A program made the position numbers and the translations under genes. The notes below the pieces were generated by a model, which saw nothing but the letters and a program-made list of their open reading frames with translations, was not told the origin of the DNA and did no database searches. Positions 35,121 through 44,532 of a stretch of 64,000 nt of DNA are shown here, piece by piece (the stretch's first letter is position 1; every line of letters begins with the position of its first letter). This stretch comes from Sedimentibacter hydroxybenzoicus DSM 7310 (lineage in GTDB: Bacteria > Bacillota > Clostridia > Tissierellales > Sedimentibacteraceae), in assembly GCF_013403245.1 (NCBI RefSeq), contig NZ_JACBNQ010000001.1:62001-126000 (forward strand), given 5' to 3'.

Positions 35121-37174
35121 AAAGAATATTAAATAATTCTATAACATTATTCATAATGGCAGTAATACTCATGATAATAATACCATTACCTCCGTTTTTA
35201 CTGGATTTAATGTTTATTATCAACATATCATTATCAGTCATTATATTACTTACAACAATGTATATAAAAGAAGCTCTGGAATTTTCTGTATTTCCGTCAC
35301 TCCTTTTAATTACCACGCTATTCAGATTATCCTTAAACGTTTCTTCAACAAGGTTAATTTTGACACAGAGCGGAAATGCAGGTGCCGTAATAGCTACTTT
35401 CGGCAGCTTTGTACTTCAGGGAGATGCAGTTGTAGGATTTATCGTATTTTTAATCATAGTATTGGTTCAATTCATCGTTATAACCAAGGGTGCAGAAAGG
35501 ATCGCGGAAGTTACCGCAAGATTTACTCTTGATGCTATGCCGGGTAAGCAGATGGCTATAGATGCAGATTTAAGCTCCGGTATTATAACTGAAAACGAAG
35601 CAAGACACAGACGAAGCAACATTCAAAGAGAAGCAGATTTTTACGGGGCAATGGATGGAGCAACAAAGTTTGTAAAGGGCGATGCCATAATGTCTATCGT
35701 GATAACTGCTATAAACTTTATAGGCGGGGTTATTATAGGTATGGTACAGGGTGGCGCTACATTTACCGAAGTGTTGCAGACATATTCCATCGCTACGGTT
35801 GGAGACGGCTTAGTATCTCAGATACCTGCATTATTGATTTCAACTGCAACAAGCATGATTGTAACAAGAGCAGCTTCAGAATCAAGCTTAAATGTTGATC
35901 TGACAAAACAAATAAAGTCACAGCCGCTGGTTTTAATCATATCAGGTATAGTGCTTTTAGCTATAGCGATTATACCAGGATTTCCCAAGCCGCAGGTACT
36001 GGTTCTTTCATCAATATTGATATTTTTAGGAACAAGGCTATTAAAAACAAAGGCTGCCGATGATGCAGCTGAAAGTGAGCAATATGAAAAATCGCAAGAT
36101 GGCGAGCCGTCAACGGAAGAGGAGTATTACAGAAACATTGATAATATATATGAGTTGATTCAAATTGACCCCATCGAAATGGAAGTTGGTTATAGCTTAA
36201 TACCGTTAGTTGACGAAGCCAGCGGTGGAAATTTTATAGATAGGGTGGTATTGTTCAGACGACAGTTTGCTCAGGAAATGGGTATGGTTGTTCCGTCAGT
36301 AAGATTAAGGGATAACGGATATTTAAACCCTAATGAGTATGTAATAAAGCTTAAGGGTGAAGAAATTGCAAGAGGGGAAATATTAGTCGAATACTATTTA
36401 GCTCTTGACCCCGGCAATTTAACCGGACAGGTGGATGGAATCGAAACCATAGAGCCGGCCTACGGTATACCAAGCATATGGATTACCAGGGATAAAAAAG
36501 AAATAGCAGAAATTTACGGTTATACAGTTATAGATCCTTTGTCGGTATTAGTAACTCATTTGTCAGAGATTATAAGAGTACATGCCCACGAGCTTTTATC
36601 AAGACAGGATTTAAATCAATTAATAAGCAATGTTAAAAAATTAAATGAATCATTGGTTGAGGAAGTAGTTCCGGGAATTGTATCACAAGGTAACCTTCAA
36701 AAAATACTTGGCAATTTATTAAAAGAAGGCATACCTATAAAGGACATGGAAACTATCTTGGAAACAATCAGTGATTACGGAGCATCGGTAAAGGACACTG
36801 AGATGTTAACAGAGTATGTAAGACAGTCATTAAAGAGAACAATTACTCACAAGTGGTCCACAGGCGGACAAATTAAAGTTATAACCTTAAGTACAGATAT
36901 TGAAAAATTAATATTAAATGCAATAAGTAAAAATGAAAAAGGTTCTTATTTATCCATAGAGCCGGAATTATTGCAAAATATTGTCAGTCAATTGATTGAC
37001 TATATCAATAAATTAAAAAGTGAAATGAATATACCTATTGTGCTTACCTCACCATTTGTGAGAAGTTATTTCAGAAAGCTTTTAGATCAATTTTACCCTA
37101 AGGCGGTTGTGTTATCCTTCAACGAAATTGACAACTCAGTTCAGATACAAGCATTAGGCAATATAGCAATTTAA
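35117..37174 (+). CDS. flhA: Flagellar export gate protein FlhA
   Basis: A 685-residue protein. The N-terminal half has about eight membrane helices (residues 10-310) with the conserved cytoplasmic loop GKQMAIDADLSSG and READFYGAMDGATKFVKGD. The C-terminal half from about 345 is the cytosolic ring that receives chaperone-cargo complexes. It overlaps flhB by four bases. The genes flhF and flhG that usually follow in clostridia are missing; the sigma factor gene comes next after eight bases. Confidence 0.96.
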   Translation: MKRILNNSITLFIMAVILMIIIPLPPFLLDLMFIINISLSVIILLTTMYIKEALEFSVFPSLLLITTLFRLSLNVSSTRLILTQSGNAGAVIATFGSFVLQGDAVVGFIVFLIIVLVQFIVITKGAERIAEVTARFTLDAMPGKQMAIDADLSSGIITENEARHRRSNIQREADFYGAMDGATKFVKGDAIMSIVITAINFIGGVIIGMVQGGATFTEVLQTYSIATVGDGLVSQIPALLISTATSMIVTRAASESSLNVDLTKQIKSQPLVLIISGIVLLAIAIIPGFPKPQVLVLSSILIFLGTRLLKTKAADDAAESEQYEKSQDGEPSTEEEYYRNIDNIYELIQIDPIEMEVGYSLIPLVDEASGGNFIDRVVLFRRQFAQEMGMVVPSVRLRDNGYLNPNEYVIKLKGEEIARGEILVEYYLALDPGNLTGQVDGIETIEPAYGIPSIWITRDKKEIAEIYGYTVIDPLSVLVTHLSEIIRVHAHELLSRQDLNQLISNVKKLNESLVEEVVPGIVSQGNLQKILGNLLKEGIPIKDMETILETISDYGASVKDTEMLTEYVRQSLKRTITHKWSTGGQIKVITLSTDIEKLILNAISKNEKGSYLSIEPELLQNIVSQLIDYINKLKSEMNIPIVLTSPFVRSYFRKLLDQFYPKAVVLSFNEIDNSVQIQALGNIAI

Positions 37175-37191
37175 AGAAAAGAGTGATGCAT

Positions 37192-37983
37192 ATGATTTTA
37201 ACTGATAATTATAATGTAGAAATCGATGAAGTTGAATTATGGGAGCAGTATTATGCTACCAGAGATATTCAAATAAGAAATCAAATAATTGAAAAGTACA
37301 GTTATTTAGTAAAAATAATAGCTTTGAAGCTAAGAGGAATTTATCAGCAATACGGTGATGTAGATGATATTGTGAATGAAGGCATAATAGCTTTAATGGA
37401 TGTTGTTGAAAAATACGATATTACAAAAAATACTAAATTTGAAACATATGCTTCAATTCGAATAAAGGGATCAATAATTGATTATGTAAGAAAACAGGAC
37501 TGGATACCACGAAAAGTAAAAAGTGATTATAAAAACATTAAAGATGCAGAGGATAAACTCACTAACAGTTTAGGAAGAACACCAAAGGATGATGAAGTAG
37601 CGAAATATCTGAAGATGGATATGAAGGATTACAATCAAATAGTCAATAATGCTTTCGGGACAAGCATATTATCCTTTGAAGAGCTGATTGGTGAAGCTAA
37701 CCTGACAGAAACGGAGATGAGTATCGGGTACGACCTTCCGGAAGAAGAAATTGAATTAAAGGAATTGCACAAGGTCTTAATCGATAGCGTAAATAAGCTT
37801 GGTGAGAAAGAAAAATTAGTAATCTCTCTCTATTACAAAGAAGATTTAAAGCTTAAGGAAATAGCTGACATCTTAAATATCAGCAATTCCAGGGTTTCTC
37901 AAATACACACTTCGGCACTTCAGAAGTTAGAAAAAAATATAATGGATTATCAAAACGATATTATAGAAAAGGATAAGAGGTGA
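37192..37983 (+). CDS. fliA: Flagellar sigma factor FliA (SigD)
   Basis: About 263 residues of a sigma-70 group 3 factor of the FliA/WhiG type. Region 2 has GDVDDIVNEGIIALMDVVEKYD and TKFETYASIRIKGSIIDYVRKQDW (each is one conserved block), and region 4 has the helix-turn-helix KEIADILNISNSRVSQIHTSA. It should read the sigma-D promoters listed here and be blocked by FlgM. In-frame starts GTG 37183, ATG 37186 and ATG 37192 exist; the last is taken for its spacing to GAGTG. Because it lies in the riboswitch-led operon, cyclic di-GMP also gates the late genes. Confidence 0.93.
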   Translation: MILTDNYNVEIDEVELWEQYYATRDIQIRNQIIEKYSYLVKIIALKLRGIYQQYGDVDDIVNEGIIALMDVVEKYDITKNTKFETYASIRIKGSIIDYVRKQDWIPRKVKSDYKNIKDAEDKLTNSLGRTPKDDEVAKYLKMDMKDYNQIVNNAFGTSILSFEELIGEANLTETEMSIGYDLPEEEIELKELHKVLIDSVNKLGEKEKLVISLYYKEDLKLKEIADILNISNSRVSQIHTSALQKLEKNIMDYQNDIIEKDKR

Positions 37984-37987
37984 TTAA

Positions 37988-38740
37988 ATGTCAAGAGGAT
38001 TTTATGCATTAGCATCAGGCATGCTGACTCAGCAAAGAAAAATAGATATATCAAGTAACAACATTGCCAACATGAACACTCCCGGATATAAAAAAGAACA
38101 AGCTGTAACCACAACCTTCGGAGAGCTTTTTATAAACAAATATAAGCAAAACGGAATTTATAATGAAGCAACTCCTATAAATAATGTTTCATTGATACAT
38201 ACAGTCGTGGAAAATAACACATTTCATTCACAAGGAACTTTGGAAGAAACAGGACGTACACTGGATTTCGCGATTATGGGTCCCGGATTCTTTTCAGTAG
38301 ATGTTGATAATCAGATATTGTATACAAGAAACGGCAGCTTCAATATTGATGATGAAGGATACATGGTATTAGAAGGCAGTGGCAGAGTACAAGGTGAATT
38401 CGGAGAAATATACTTAGGTACGGACAAATTTGAATTTGCAGAGGACGGAAGTATTGTTGTGGAAGATGAAGTTGTCGACAGAATTGCAGTGTATGATTTT
38501 GCTGATTACAATGCTTTGAATAAATACGGACCGGGAATGTACATTTCCGATGAAGATCCTGAATTAATCGATTATCCAAGAGTAGTAAATCAAACAATCG
38601 AAAGATCAAACGTAAATATGACAGAGGAATTTACCGGAATATTAGCATCTCAAAGATCGTTGCAGACAGCATCACAGGCATTCAAAATTTACGATATGAT
38701 TAATGAAAAAGCCGTAACCGAAATTGGCAAGATAGAATAA
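37988..38740 (+). CDS. flgF: Flagellar hook-basal body protein, FlgF/FlgG family (first copy)
   Basis: A 250-residue distal rod type protein. The N-terminal motif DISSNNIANMNTPGYKKEQ is at about residues 19-37, the middle has DFAIMGPGFFSVD, and the C terminus ends in ERSNVNMTEEFTGILASQRS. It could be called FlgF, FlgG or FlhO; these cannot be told apart with certainty from sequence alone. It begins four bases after fliA with a AAGAGGTG site, and a second member follows after a repeat element. Confidence 0.88.
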   Translation: MSRGFYALASGMLTQQRKIDISSNNIANMNTPGYKKEQAVTTTFGELFINKYKQNGIYNEATPINNVSLIHTVVENNTFHSQGTLEETGRTLDFAIMGPGFFSVDVDNQILYTRNGSFNIDDEGYMVLEGSGRVQGEFGEIYLGTDKFEFAEDGSIVVEDEVVDRIAVYDFADYNALNKYGPGMYISDEDPELIDYPRVVNQTIERSNVNMTEEFTGILASQRSLQTASQAFKIYDMINEKAVTEIGKIE

Positions 38741-38760
38741 ATTAAAACCAAATGTTATAC

Positions 38761-38871
38761 GTCATTGCTACGAATAAACGCAAATTATCGACGCTGTCAT
38801 TCCGAACGTCAGTGAGGAATCTCAGGTTTTGAAGTTCTGAGATCCTTCGAGCTAAAGCTCTCAGGATGACA
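38761..38871. repeat. Composite repeat between the two rod genes
   Basis: Three parts in order: GTCATTGCTACGAATAAACG at 38761, a forward GTCATTCCGAACG unit at 38796-38825, and an inverted unit CTGAGATCCTTCGAG to CTCAGGATGAC at 38837-38871. The last two can pair into a hairpin. The first part is a second repeat type also seen at 42315, 61027 and 61064. Confidence 0.8.
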
Positions 38872-38889
38872 TTACAAGGAGGAGAATAA

Positions 38890-39591
38890 ATGATAAAAGC
38901 ATATTATACAGCAACAAACGGGGCAATAAGCAGTCAGAATTATTTGGATGTTTTATCAAACAATATGGCCAATGTCCAGACAGAAGGATTTAAGAAATCA
39001 AAAGGAGAATTTTCCGATTTAATGTATACAAACATTCGAGGACCGGAAGGAACCGATACAGAATTAAAATCCGGAAGCGGCTCAAAACTGAATAAAGCAG
39101 ACGTGGTATTCACTCAAGGAGCTCCATATTATACAGGAAGATCAACGGATTTTGCAATTACAGGTGAAGGTTTTTTTGCAGTTCAGTTTGAAGATGAAAA
39201 TATGTATACAAGAGGCGGAAGTTTTCAGATTACTAATATAGATGATGAAAACTATTTAATGTACCAGGGTGGATACGTACTAAACAGTGAAGAAGAACCT
39301 ATAATTTTAGAAAATACCGACGATATAATAGATGTGGGAGTAGTTGTTTTTAACAACAATCAGGATTTAGTTCAGGCAGGCAACAATCTCTTTGGAATTG
39401 CAAATGAAGATGCCGAATACGAAATGCTCGAAAATCCAAAGGTAATGAATGGTTTCCTTGAAAGTTCAAATGTCGATATATCAGAAGAAATGGTAAAATT
39501 AATACAAATTCAAAAATCTTTTCAGCTTAATTCAAGTATAATCAGAACAGCAGACGAAATTGAACAGACGATAAACTCTTTGAGAGGTTAA
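38890..39591 (+). CDS. flgG: Flagellar hook-basal body protein, FlgG family (second copy)
   Basis: A 233-residue rod protein. The N-terminal motif VLSNNMANVQTEGFKKSKG is at about residues 21-39, then DFAITGEGFFAVQ, and the C-terminal LESSNVDISEEMVKLIQIQKS in the last 45 residues. It resembles Bacillus FlhP and clostridial FlgG. AAGGAGGAG stands before the ATG, just after a repeat element. Only one of the pair is usually the distal rod; the other may be the proximal part. Confidence 0.88.
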   Translation: MIKAYYTATNGAISSQNYLDVLSNNMANVQTEGFKKSKGEFSDLMYTNIRGPEGTDTELKSGSGSKLNKADVVFTQGAPYYTGRSTDFAITGEGFFAVQFEDENMYTRGGSFQITNIDDENYLMYQGGYVLNSEEEPIILENTDDIIDVGVVVFNNNQDLVQAGNNLFGIANEDAEYEMLENPKVMNGFLESSNVDISEEMVKLIQIQKSFQLNSSIIRTADEIEQTINSLRG

Positions 39592-39612
39592 AAAATATAG
39601 GGGGATAATTAT

Positions 39613-41082
39613 ATGTCTTTAACAAATGAGAACAAATCAGCAGAAGTTATTAATAGCATAATGCCCCAAGAAGAGCAGCCTAAGTATGTAATTAAGGATC
39701 TTGTTTCTGCTAACAAATTAAAAGTTTACATAAGAATTGAATTAATAAATAAGGAAGCAGAAGTTGATTGTAAAGAAATTTTTGATTATCTAACTGAGCA
39801 AGGTATCGTATATGGAATCAGAGAAGAAGAAATTAAGAGCTTCTGCAAGGAAAGAGAATATTCAAAAGAACTGATTGCAGCTATCGGAAAAGAACCGATA
39901 GACGGTAAGGATGCGGAGCTGATTTATGATTTTGACATATTAAATGAAAATAAGTTTATTGAAGATGATGCCGGAAAAATTGATTTCAGAAATCTTAACA
40001 ATGTTACTAATGTTACAAAGGATACGGTACTGTGTCATATAATTCCTGCACAAGAAGGAGAGGATGGAATTGACATATACGGTAATCCAATAAGCTATAA
40101 AAAAGGCAAAAGCGTTTCTTTTAATTATGGAGCAAACACTTATGTATCTCAAGATGAACTGAAGCTTTTAGCAAGCACCGACGGTTGTGTCGAATATAAA
40201 AACGGGAAGGTCTATGTTGACAATGTCCTTAAGGTAAACAATGTTGATAACAACACAGGGAATATTGATTTTATAGGAAGTGTAATAATAAACGGTGATG
40301 TAAAAGAAGGTTTTTCAGTAACTGCTAAGAGTGACATCAAAATAAGAGGTATGGTTGAGGGTGCCTTCATAAAATCTGACGGTGAAGTAGTAATCAGCAA
40401 AGGAATGAACGGCATGGGAAAAGGTACAATTGTTGCAAAAGGTAATATTACAAGCAAGTATATTGAAAATGCTACAATTTTTACAGAAAGCACCGTTTAT
40501 GCCGAGGCTTTGATAAACAGTGAGGTAATTGCAAAAGACTCTGTAATGCTTCGAGGAGCTAGTGCAGCGATTATAGGCGGTACAACCAAGGCGGAAAATA
40601 TTATATCCGTTAAAACAATAGGCGGCAAGACTAATCCGGAAACCAATATTATCATTGACTTAAACAGATATCAGGAAGAACTGAAAGTATTTGAATCAAA
40701 AAAGCGATTAAACATAAAAATAGAAAAAGAAATCAATGAAAAGAAAAACGAATTGAATGAAGTAGATGAAAAAATTGATTTAATAGAAAATTCTTCTCTT
40801 GATAATGAAAATAAAAATGCAGTAAAAAGACAGTTGTTGTTAAAAAAAATAAAGTTAAATAACGATATAAGTGATCTTCAGCGACAATTGACGGAAATCA
40901 TGCCTTCAGATAATATCGAAAATCATAAGATAATTTGTAAGGGAACAGTATTTTCGAATACAAGAATAACAATTGGCTGGATGAAATACAGAGTAAGACA
41001 GGATATCAGCTACAGTAAAATCTATAATGACGGAAATGACATCACAATAATAGCTTTAAATCCCGGAGATATTGAAATGTAA
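39613..41082 (+). CDS. FapA-like protein (DUF342), flagellar operon
   Basis: A 489-residue soluble protein. Residues 20-190 form a N-terminal FapA-type domain, and residues 195-345 are a long right-handed beta-helix type region with repeated short G- and V-rich strands (GDVKEGFSVTAKSDIKIRG). Residues 350-440 form a charged coiled coil, and the end is a short beta domain. FapA proteins are linked to polar flagella in Vibrio and occur in many clostridial flagellar operons. Its job here is not known. A GGGGG-type site precedes the ATG. Confidence 0.85.
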   Translation: MSLTNENKSAEVINSIMPQEEQPKYVIKDLVSANKLKVYIRIELINKEAEVDCKEIFDYLTEQGIVYGIREEEIKSFCKEREYSKELIAAIGKEPIDGKDAELIYDFDILNENKFIEDDAGKIDFRNLNNVTNVTKDTVLCHIIPAQEGEDGIDIYGNPISYKKGKSVSFNYGANTYVSQDELKLLASTDGCVEYKNGKVYVDNVLKVNNVDNNTGNIDFIGSVIINGDVKEGFSVTAKSDIKIRGMVEGAFIKSDGEVVISKGMNGMGKGTIVAKGNITSKYIENATIFTESTVYAEALINSEVIAKDSVMLRGASAAIIGGTTKAENIISVKTIGGKTNPETNIIIDLNRYQEELKVFESKKRLNIKIEKEINEKKNELNEVDEKIDLIENSSLDNENKNAVKRQLLLKKIKLNNDISDLQRQLTEIMPSDNIENHKIICKGTVFSNTRITIGWMKYRVRQDISYSKIYNDGNDITIIALNPGDIEM

Positions 41083-41183
41083 ATTGACTGTTTTTATATG
41101 GAACGATAATATCGTTCCATTATCAATATAGGATGACAGTTTGTAGAACTTTAAGCAGTAACAAAAAAGAAAGGAGCAATAAT

Positions 41184-41789
41184 TTGGAATTAAACGATCT
41201 ACATATAGATGTATTAAAAGAAATAGGAAATATAGGTGCCGGTAATGCGGCAACATCTCTTTCGGCAATGCTTTCTAAAAGAATTGATATGAATGTGCCT
41301 GAAGTAAGCTTATTAAACTATAATGATGTAATTGAATCCATAGGAGGAGCAGAAAATATTATAGTAGGAATTCTGGTGAGCTTTGAAGGAGATATTGACG
41401 GAGTAATATTATTTTTGTTAAAAAAGGAATTCGTACATCTGATATTGAATTCACTTCTTGGAACAGAGCTTAAAAGCTTTGAAGAAATATCCGAAATGGA
41501 AATGTCGGCATTGTCTGAAATAGGAAATATAATGGTATCATCCTACGTAAATTCCATTTCTTCATTGACAAATATGAAAATTGAGATAACAGTTCCATCT
41601 CTGAATATTGATATGTCAGGTGCACTGTTAGATGCTGTAACCGCTGAGTTTTCTGAAGCAGCCGACAGAGTTATATTTATTAAAGAAAAATATTTTTGCC
41701 AAGACGAAACAGTATACAGCCACATGCTTCTATTGCCAAGCATGACATCCCTGGGAATCTTACTGAAGAGGTTTGGAATAGATATATGA
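41184..41789 (+). CDS. cheC: CheY-P phosphatase CheC
   Basis: About 201 residues with two E-x2-N phosphatase sites: LKEIGNIGAGNAAT near residue 9 and LSEIGNIMVSSYVNS near residue 106. It removes phosphate from CheY-P and is stimulated by CheD, encoded next. TTG at 41184 is chosen because AAAGGAG stands eight bases before it; an upstream in-frame ATG at 41133 has no site. The stop overlaps the cheD ATG in ATGA. FliY at 30354 has the same kind of domain, so the cell has at least two such phosphatases. Confidence 0.92.
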   Translation: MELNDLHIDVLKEIGNIGAGNAATSLSAMLSKRIDMNVPEVSLLNYNDVIESIGGAENIIVGILVSFEGDIDGVILFLLKKEFVHLILNSLLGTELKSFEEISEMEMSALSEIGNIMVSSYVNSISSLTNMKIEITVPSLNIDMSGALLDAVTAEFSEAADRVIFIKEKYFCQDETVYSHMLLLPSMTSLGILLKRFGIDI

Positions 41790-42268
41790 GTCAAGCAGTA
41801 AACGTAGGTATTTCAGACATGAAGATAGTTAATGTCCCAAACGGGTTGATTTCATACGCCCTTGGTTCTTGTGTAGGTATTTGTATTATAGATAAGGCAG
41901 CGAAAATTGCAGGGATGGCTCATATAATGCTTCCATACAACAACAACTCGGACAAAAGTAATGTTTTTAAGTATGCGGACACGGGTATAGATGAAATGAT
42001 CAGACAAATGGAACGCTTAGGAGGATTAAGATCAAGAATGATTGCTAAAATCGCCGGCGGGGCTAAAATGTTCGATATAAAAGGAAGCTCAACTATAGGA
42101 AATATAGGTGAAAGAAATGTAGCTGCTACAAAGGAAACATTACAAAAATTAAAAATTAAGCTTTTCGCGGAGGATGTCGGACTAAACTATGGACGAACAA
42201 TCACTTTTGACAGCGTAACAGGTAACCTGACAATTAAATCCTTCGGTAAAGATTTGAAGGTAATATAG
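41786..42268 (+). CDS. cheD: Chemoreceptor deamidase CheD
   Basis: A 160-residue deamidase acting on glutamine residues of chemoreceptors and binding CheC. The catalytic cysteine is in ALGSCVGICI near residue 32, and the histidine is in MAHIMLP near 49. The C-terminal GLNYGRTITFDSVTG is conserved. The ATG at 41786 overlaps the cheC stop; a longer frame upstream lies wholly within cheC. It is the last gene of the riboswitch-led transcript, before a convergent operon. Confidence 0.94.
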   Translation: MSQAVNVGISDMKIVNVPNGLISYALGSCVGICIIDKAAKIAGMAHIMLPYNNNSDKSNVFKYADTGIDEMIRQMERLGGLRSRMIAKIAGGAKMFDIKGSSTIGNIGERNVAATKETLQKLKIKLFAEDVGLNYGRTITFDSVTGNLTIKSFGKDLKVI

Positions 42269-42314
42269 ACAATCTTTTTCAAGGATATGAATACACTGAA
42301 ACTTTATGCTTCAC

Positions 42315-42422
42315 GTCATTGCTATGAATAAACGTAAATGATCCGCTTTTGTCATTCCGAGCGGCAGCGAGGAATCTCAGGTTTTGAAGTTCTGAAATCT
42401 TTCGCTATCGCTCAGGATGACA
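42315..42422. repeat. Composite repeat between convergent cheD and comFB-like gene
   Basis: It has GTCATTGCTATGAATAAACG at 42315, a forward GTCATTCCGAGCG unit at 42351-42380 and an inverted unit ending CTCAGGATGACA at 42391-42422. It is the same three-part layout as at 38761. It lies between convergent genes, so the hairpin could serve both strands as a weak terminator, though there is no T run. Confidence 0.8.
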
Positions 42423-42434
42423 AATCGGGTTGGT

Positions 42435-42707
42435 CTACTCGTGATTCGTATTTTTTGACACAAACTCAATGGCTTTAATTACCTCTGAGATAACCTCTGC
42501 ATGGTTTTGAGTAGCTAATGAAGAGTATTCGGCGTACACCTCTCCTTTTTTTGTTGTGATGTAGTATGGCTTAATGTTATTCAAAGCTTTAGCCATCATG
42601 TCATCAGTACATTGGTCGCATGTGCAAATACTTGCATATGTCGGATCGTTCTTTAATGTTTGATTTACAAAATTTCTTACAATTTCCTCCATATAATTTA
42701 CAACCAT
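42435..42707 (-). CDS. ComFB-domain protein, short form
   Basis: A 90-residue protein that is almost only a ComFB domain: CTCDQC cysteine cluster near residue 28, then MAKALNNIKPYYITT and the closing EVISEVIKAIEFV helix. It lacks the N-terminal extension of the paralogue at 9033. An AGGGGG site stands before the ATG. It is the last gene of the reverse-strand operon that also codes for a PilZ protein. Since ComFB family members have been described as cyclic di-GMP receptors, it may be another input of that signal; this is inference. Confidence 0.82.
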   Translation of the reverse strand: MVVNYMEEIVRNFVNQTLKNDPTYASICTCDQCTDDMMAKALNNIKPYYITTKKGEVYAEYSSLATQNHAEVISEVIKAIEFVSKNTNHE

Positions 42708-42727
42708 TTTAATCCCCCTAAGATTAA

Positions 42728-44524
42728 TTAATTTATTTTCTCTCTGTACATACCTACCACAGAGATAATAATATCGTTGTAATATTTGTGTCCGTAAATA
42801 TCCTGAAAATTAAAATTTTTATTGTACAAAGTGTTTGTATACCCTAATTCTATATAAGAAGGACTGAAACCATACAGCATGTTTATTGCATGAACTACTT
42901 CCCCTCTCGTTATGGGTTTGTCCGGATAAAAATTACTGTCACTTTCAATTAAGTTTCTGCCGGCAATTTTAATTATTTCCTTTTCTGCCCAATGCCCCTT
43001 TATATCGGTATAACTGGTGTTGTTAGATGCGGGGATGGCATTTAAATATGATTTATATGCGCTTATCTTTGTAAGCATCTGACAAAATTCAGCTCTCGTA
43101 ACATTATTGTCGGGCTTGAAGGTTTTATCCTTATAACCCGAGACATATTTTTTGCTGCTGCCCATAGCAATATAATCTCTTGCCCAATGATCTTGTATAT
43201 CCGTAAACTTGGCTTTTAAGTATGCGCTGTTGTCATAGGGCAAGTTATTCAATCTGCAGAATATTGTAACCATTTCAGCTCTTGATATAGGCAAATCGGG
43301 TCCGAATTTATCGGGACTTTTACCGTTCATGTAAGCAGGAAGAATATTATCGAACAGCTTTTCTTCTTCATCTTTGGATGATTTATATTGTAAGCCTATA
43401 TTTTCAAACAATTTTTCAGCATAATTATTATCATGAACATCATAATCTATTTGACGGTTCTTGAGTGGTTTTCTCAATGAGTTGACTTTAACAGTTTCTA
43501 CTGTTCTGTTACCTTTTTTATCAACGACCACAAAGATATATTCTCCGTTGTATCTTATTTCAGTATCGTGATCATATGTAAAAGTCTCTTTTGCAGGTGT
43601 GTTTTTAATCGGAACATACTTACCATCAAAAGTAATCATATAATCCAGACCGAAATCATCCTCTGCTTCTAAATAAAATTTATCTCTGTTAAAAAGACCG
43701 GCATCGACAAAAGGCCTTCGGTAGTCTATTCCTGTAATGTTAAAATTAAAAATATGTTGTGAGCTGCCGGATTTTACCGATACCTGGTAGTTGCCGTTAT
43801 CATCGTAGATATCCTTTGACGGGTTTGTTGTATATACTTCATTGTTAGTGAAGTTGTATCCCTTGTATTCTACGACAGTGCTGTAATCATTGTAATTAAC
43901 CGGAGAAATGTAGATAAGTAGATAAAATTCTCCTGATTTGATAATTTTGAAGTCATAAGAATGACCGTCAATAGTAACTGTCAGATCAAAAGGAATGTTA
44001 TTTTTTAAATCCTTGATATAATAATTAATTTCATTAGTTTCTGATGTACCGCCAGGTGTTGTTACAGATCTGAGTTTGTCTAATTTTATGTTGAACAATG
44101 TCTGTTTTTTCTCGTAGTCATACATCAAGCTATAGTCGATGCTTATATCTTTTTTATCTACATCATTATCTTCATCATTGTCTTCACCAGTATTTTCAAC
44201 ACCCTTAACAGTATAAGTAAAAGTTTTTTTAGTAGTTCCATAATAAACTGTAAAAGGATATCTTCCGTTTCTATCGGCTACAAAGGAAGCACTTTTCCCT
44301 TGAATGTAATAACCGGTGGGTAGGTATATGGTGTACTCTTTTTCATCCCCATCTTCATCGTCATAGTTATCGTAAGGTGTTATTGTAATTTCTTTAAAAT
44401 TTGTTCCGGATATATCCGATACGGTGAAGTTGGCCTTTATATTTCTGGTTATTGCTCCGTAGCCTATATTGAAAATACTGAATATAATTATTAATGTTAT
44501 AGTAATTATCGTTATCTTTTTCAT
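42728..44524 (-). CDS. Secreted SLH-domain protein
   Basis: A 598-residue exported protein. The N terminus has a signal peptide (KK, then a hydrophobic stretch to about residue 25). Residues 30-350 are beta-rich with D, Y and T and no domain I recognise. The C-terminal third carries three S-layer homology domains at about 385-450, 450-510 and 515-575, with FTDIQDHWARDYI and YTDIKGHWAEKEI as the repeat starts and TRAE/TRGE ends. The SLH domains should anchor it to the cell wall. AGGAG precedes the ATG. Its place after a PilZ gene and an actin-like gene is unusual. Confidence 0.88.
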   Translation of the reverse strand: MKKITIITITLIIIFSIFNIGYGAITRNIKANFTVSDISGTNFKEITITPYDNYDDEDGDEKEYTIYLPTGYYIQGKSASFVADRNGRYPFTVYYGTTKKTFTYTVKGVENTGEDNDEDNDVDKKDISIDYSLMYDYEKKQTLFNIKLDKLRSVTTPGGTSETNEINYYIKDLKNNIPFDLTVTIDGHSYDFKIIKSGEFYLLIYISPVNYNDYSTVVEYKGYNFTNNEVYTTNPSKDIYDDNGNYQVSVKSGSSQHIFNFNITGIDYRRPFVDAGLFNRDKFYLEAEDDFGLDYMITFDGKYVPIKNTPAKETFTYDHDTEIRYNGEYIFVVVDKKGNRTVETVKVNSLRKPLKNRQIDYDVHDNNYAEKLFENIGLQYKSSKDEEEKLFDNILPAYMNGKSPDKFGPDLPISRAEMVTIFCRLNNLPYDNSAYLKAKFTDIQDHWARDYIAMGSSKKYVSGYKDKTFKPDNNVTRAEFCQMLTKISAYKSYLNAIPASNNTSYTDIKGHWAEKEIIKIAGRNLIESDSNFYPDKPITRGEVVHAINMLYGFSPSYIELGYTNTLYNKNFNFQDIYGHKYYNDIIISVVGMYREKIN

Positions 44525-44532
44525 AAAATCTC

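Noticed and set aside
41696-41785. Longer start for cheD inside cheC
   Set aside because: The extra 30 residues are not CheD-like; the ATGA overlap at 41786 with a nearby ribosome binding site is the usual coupling.
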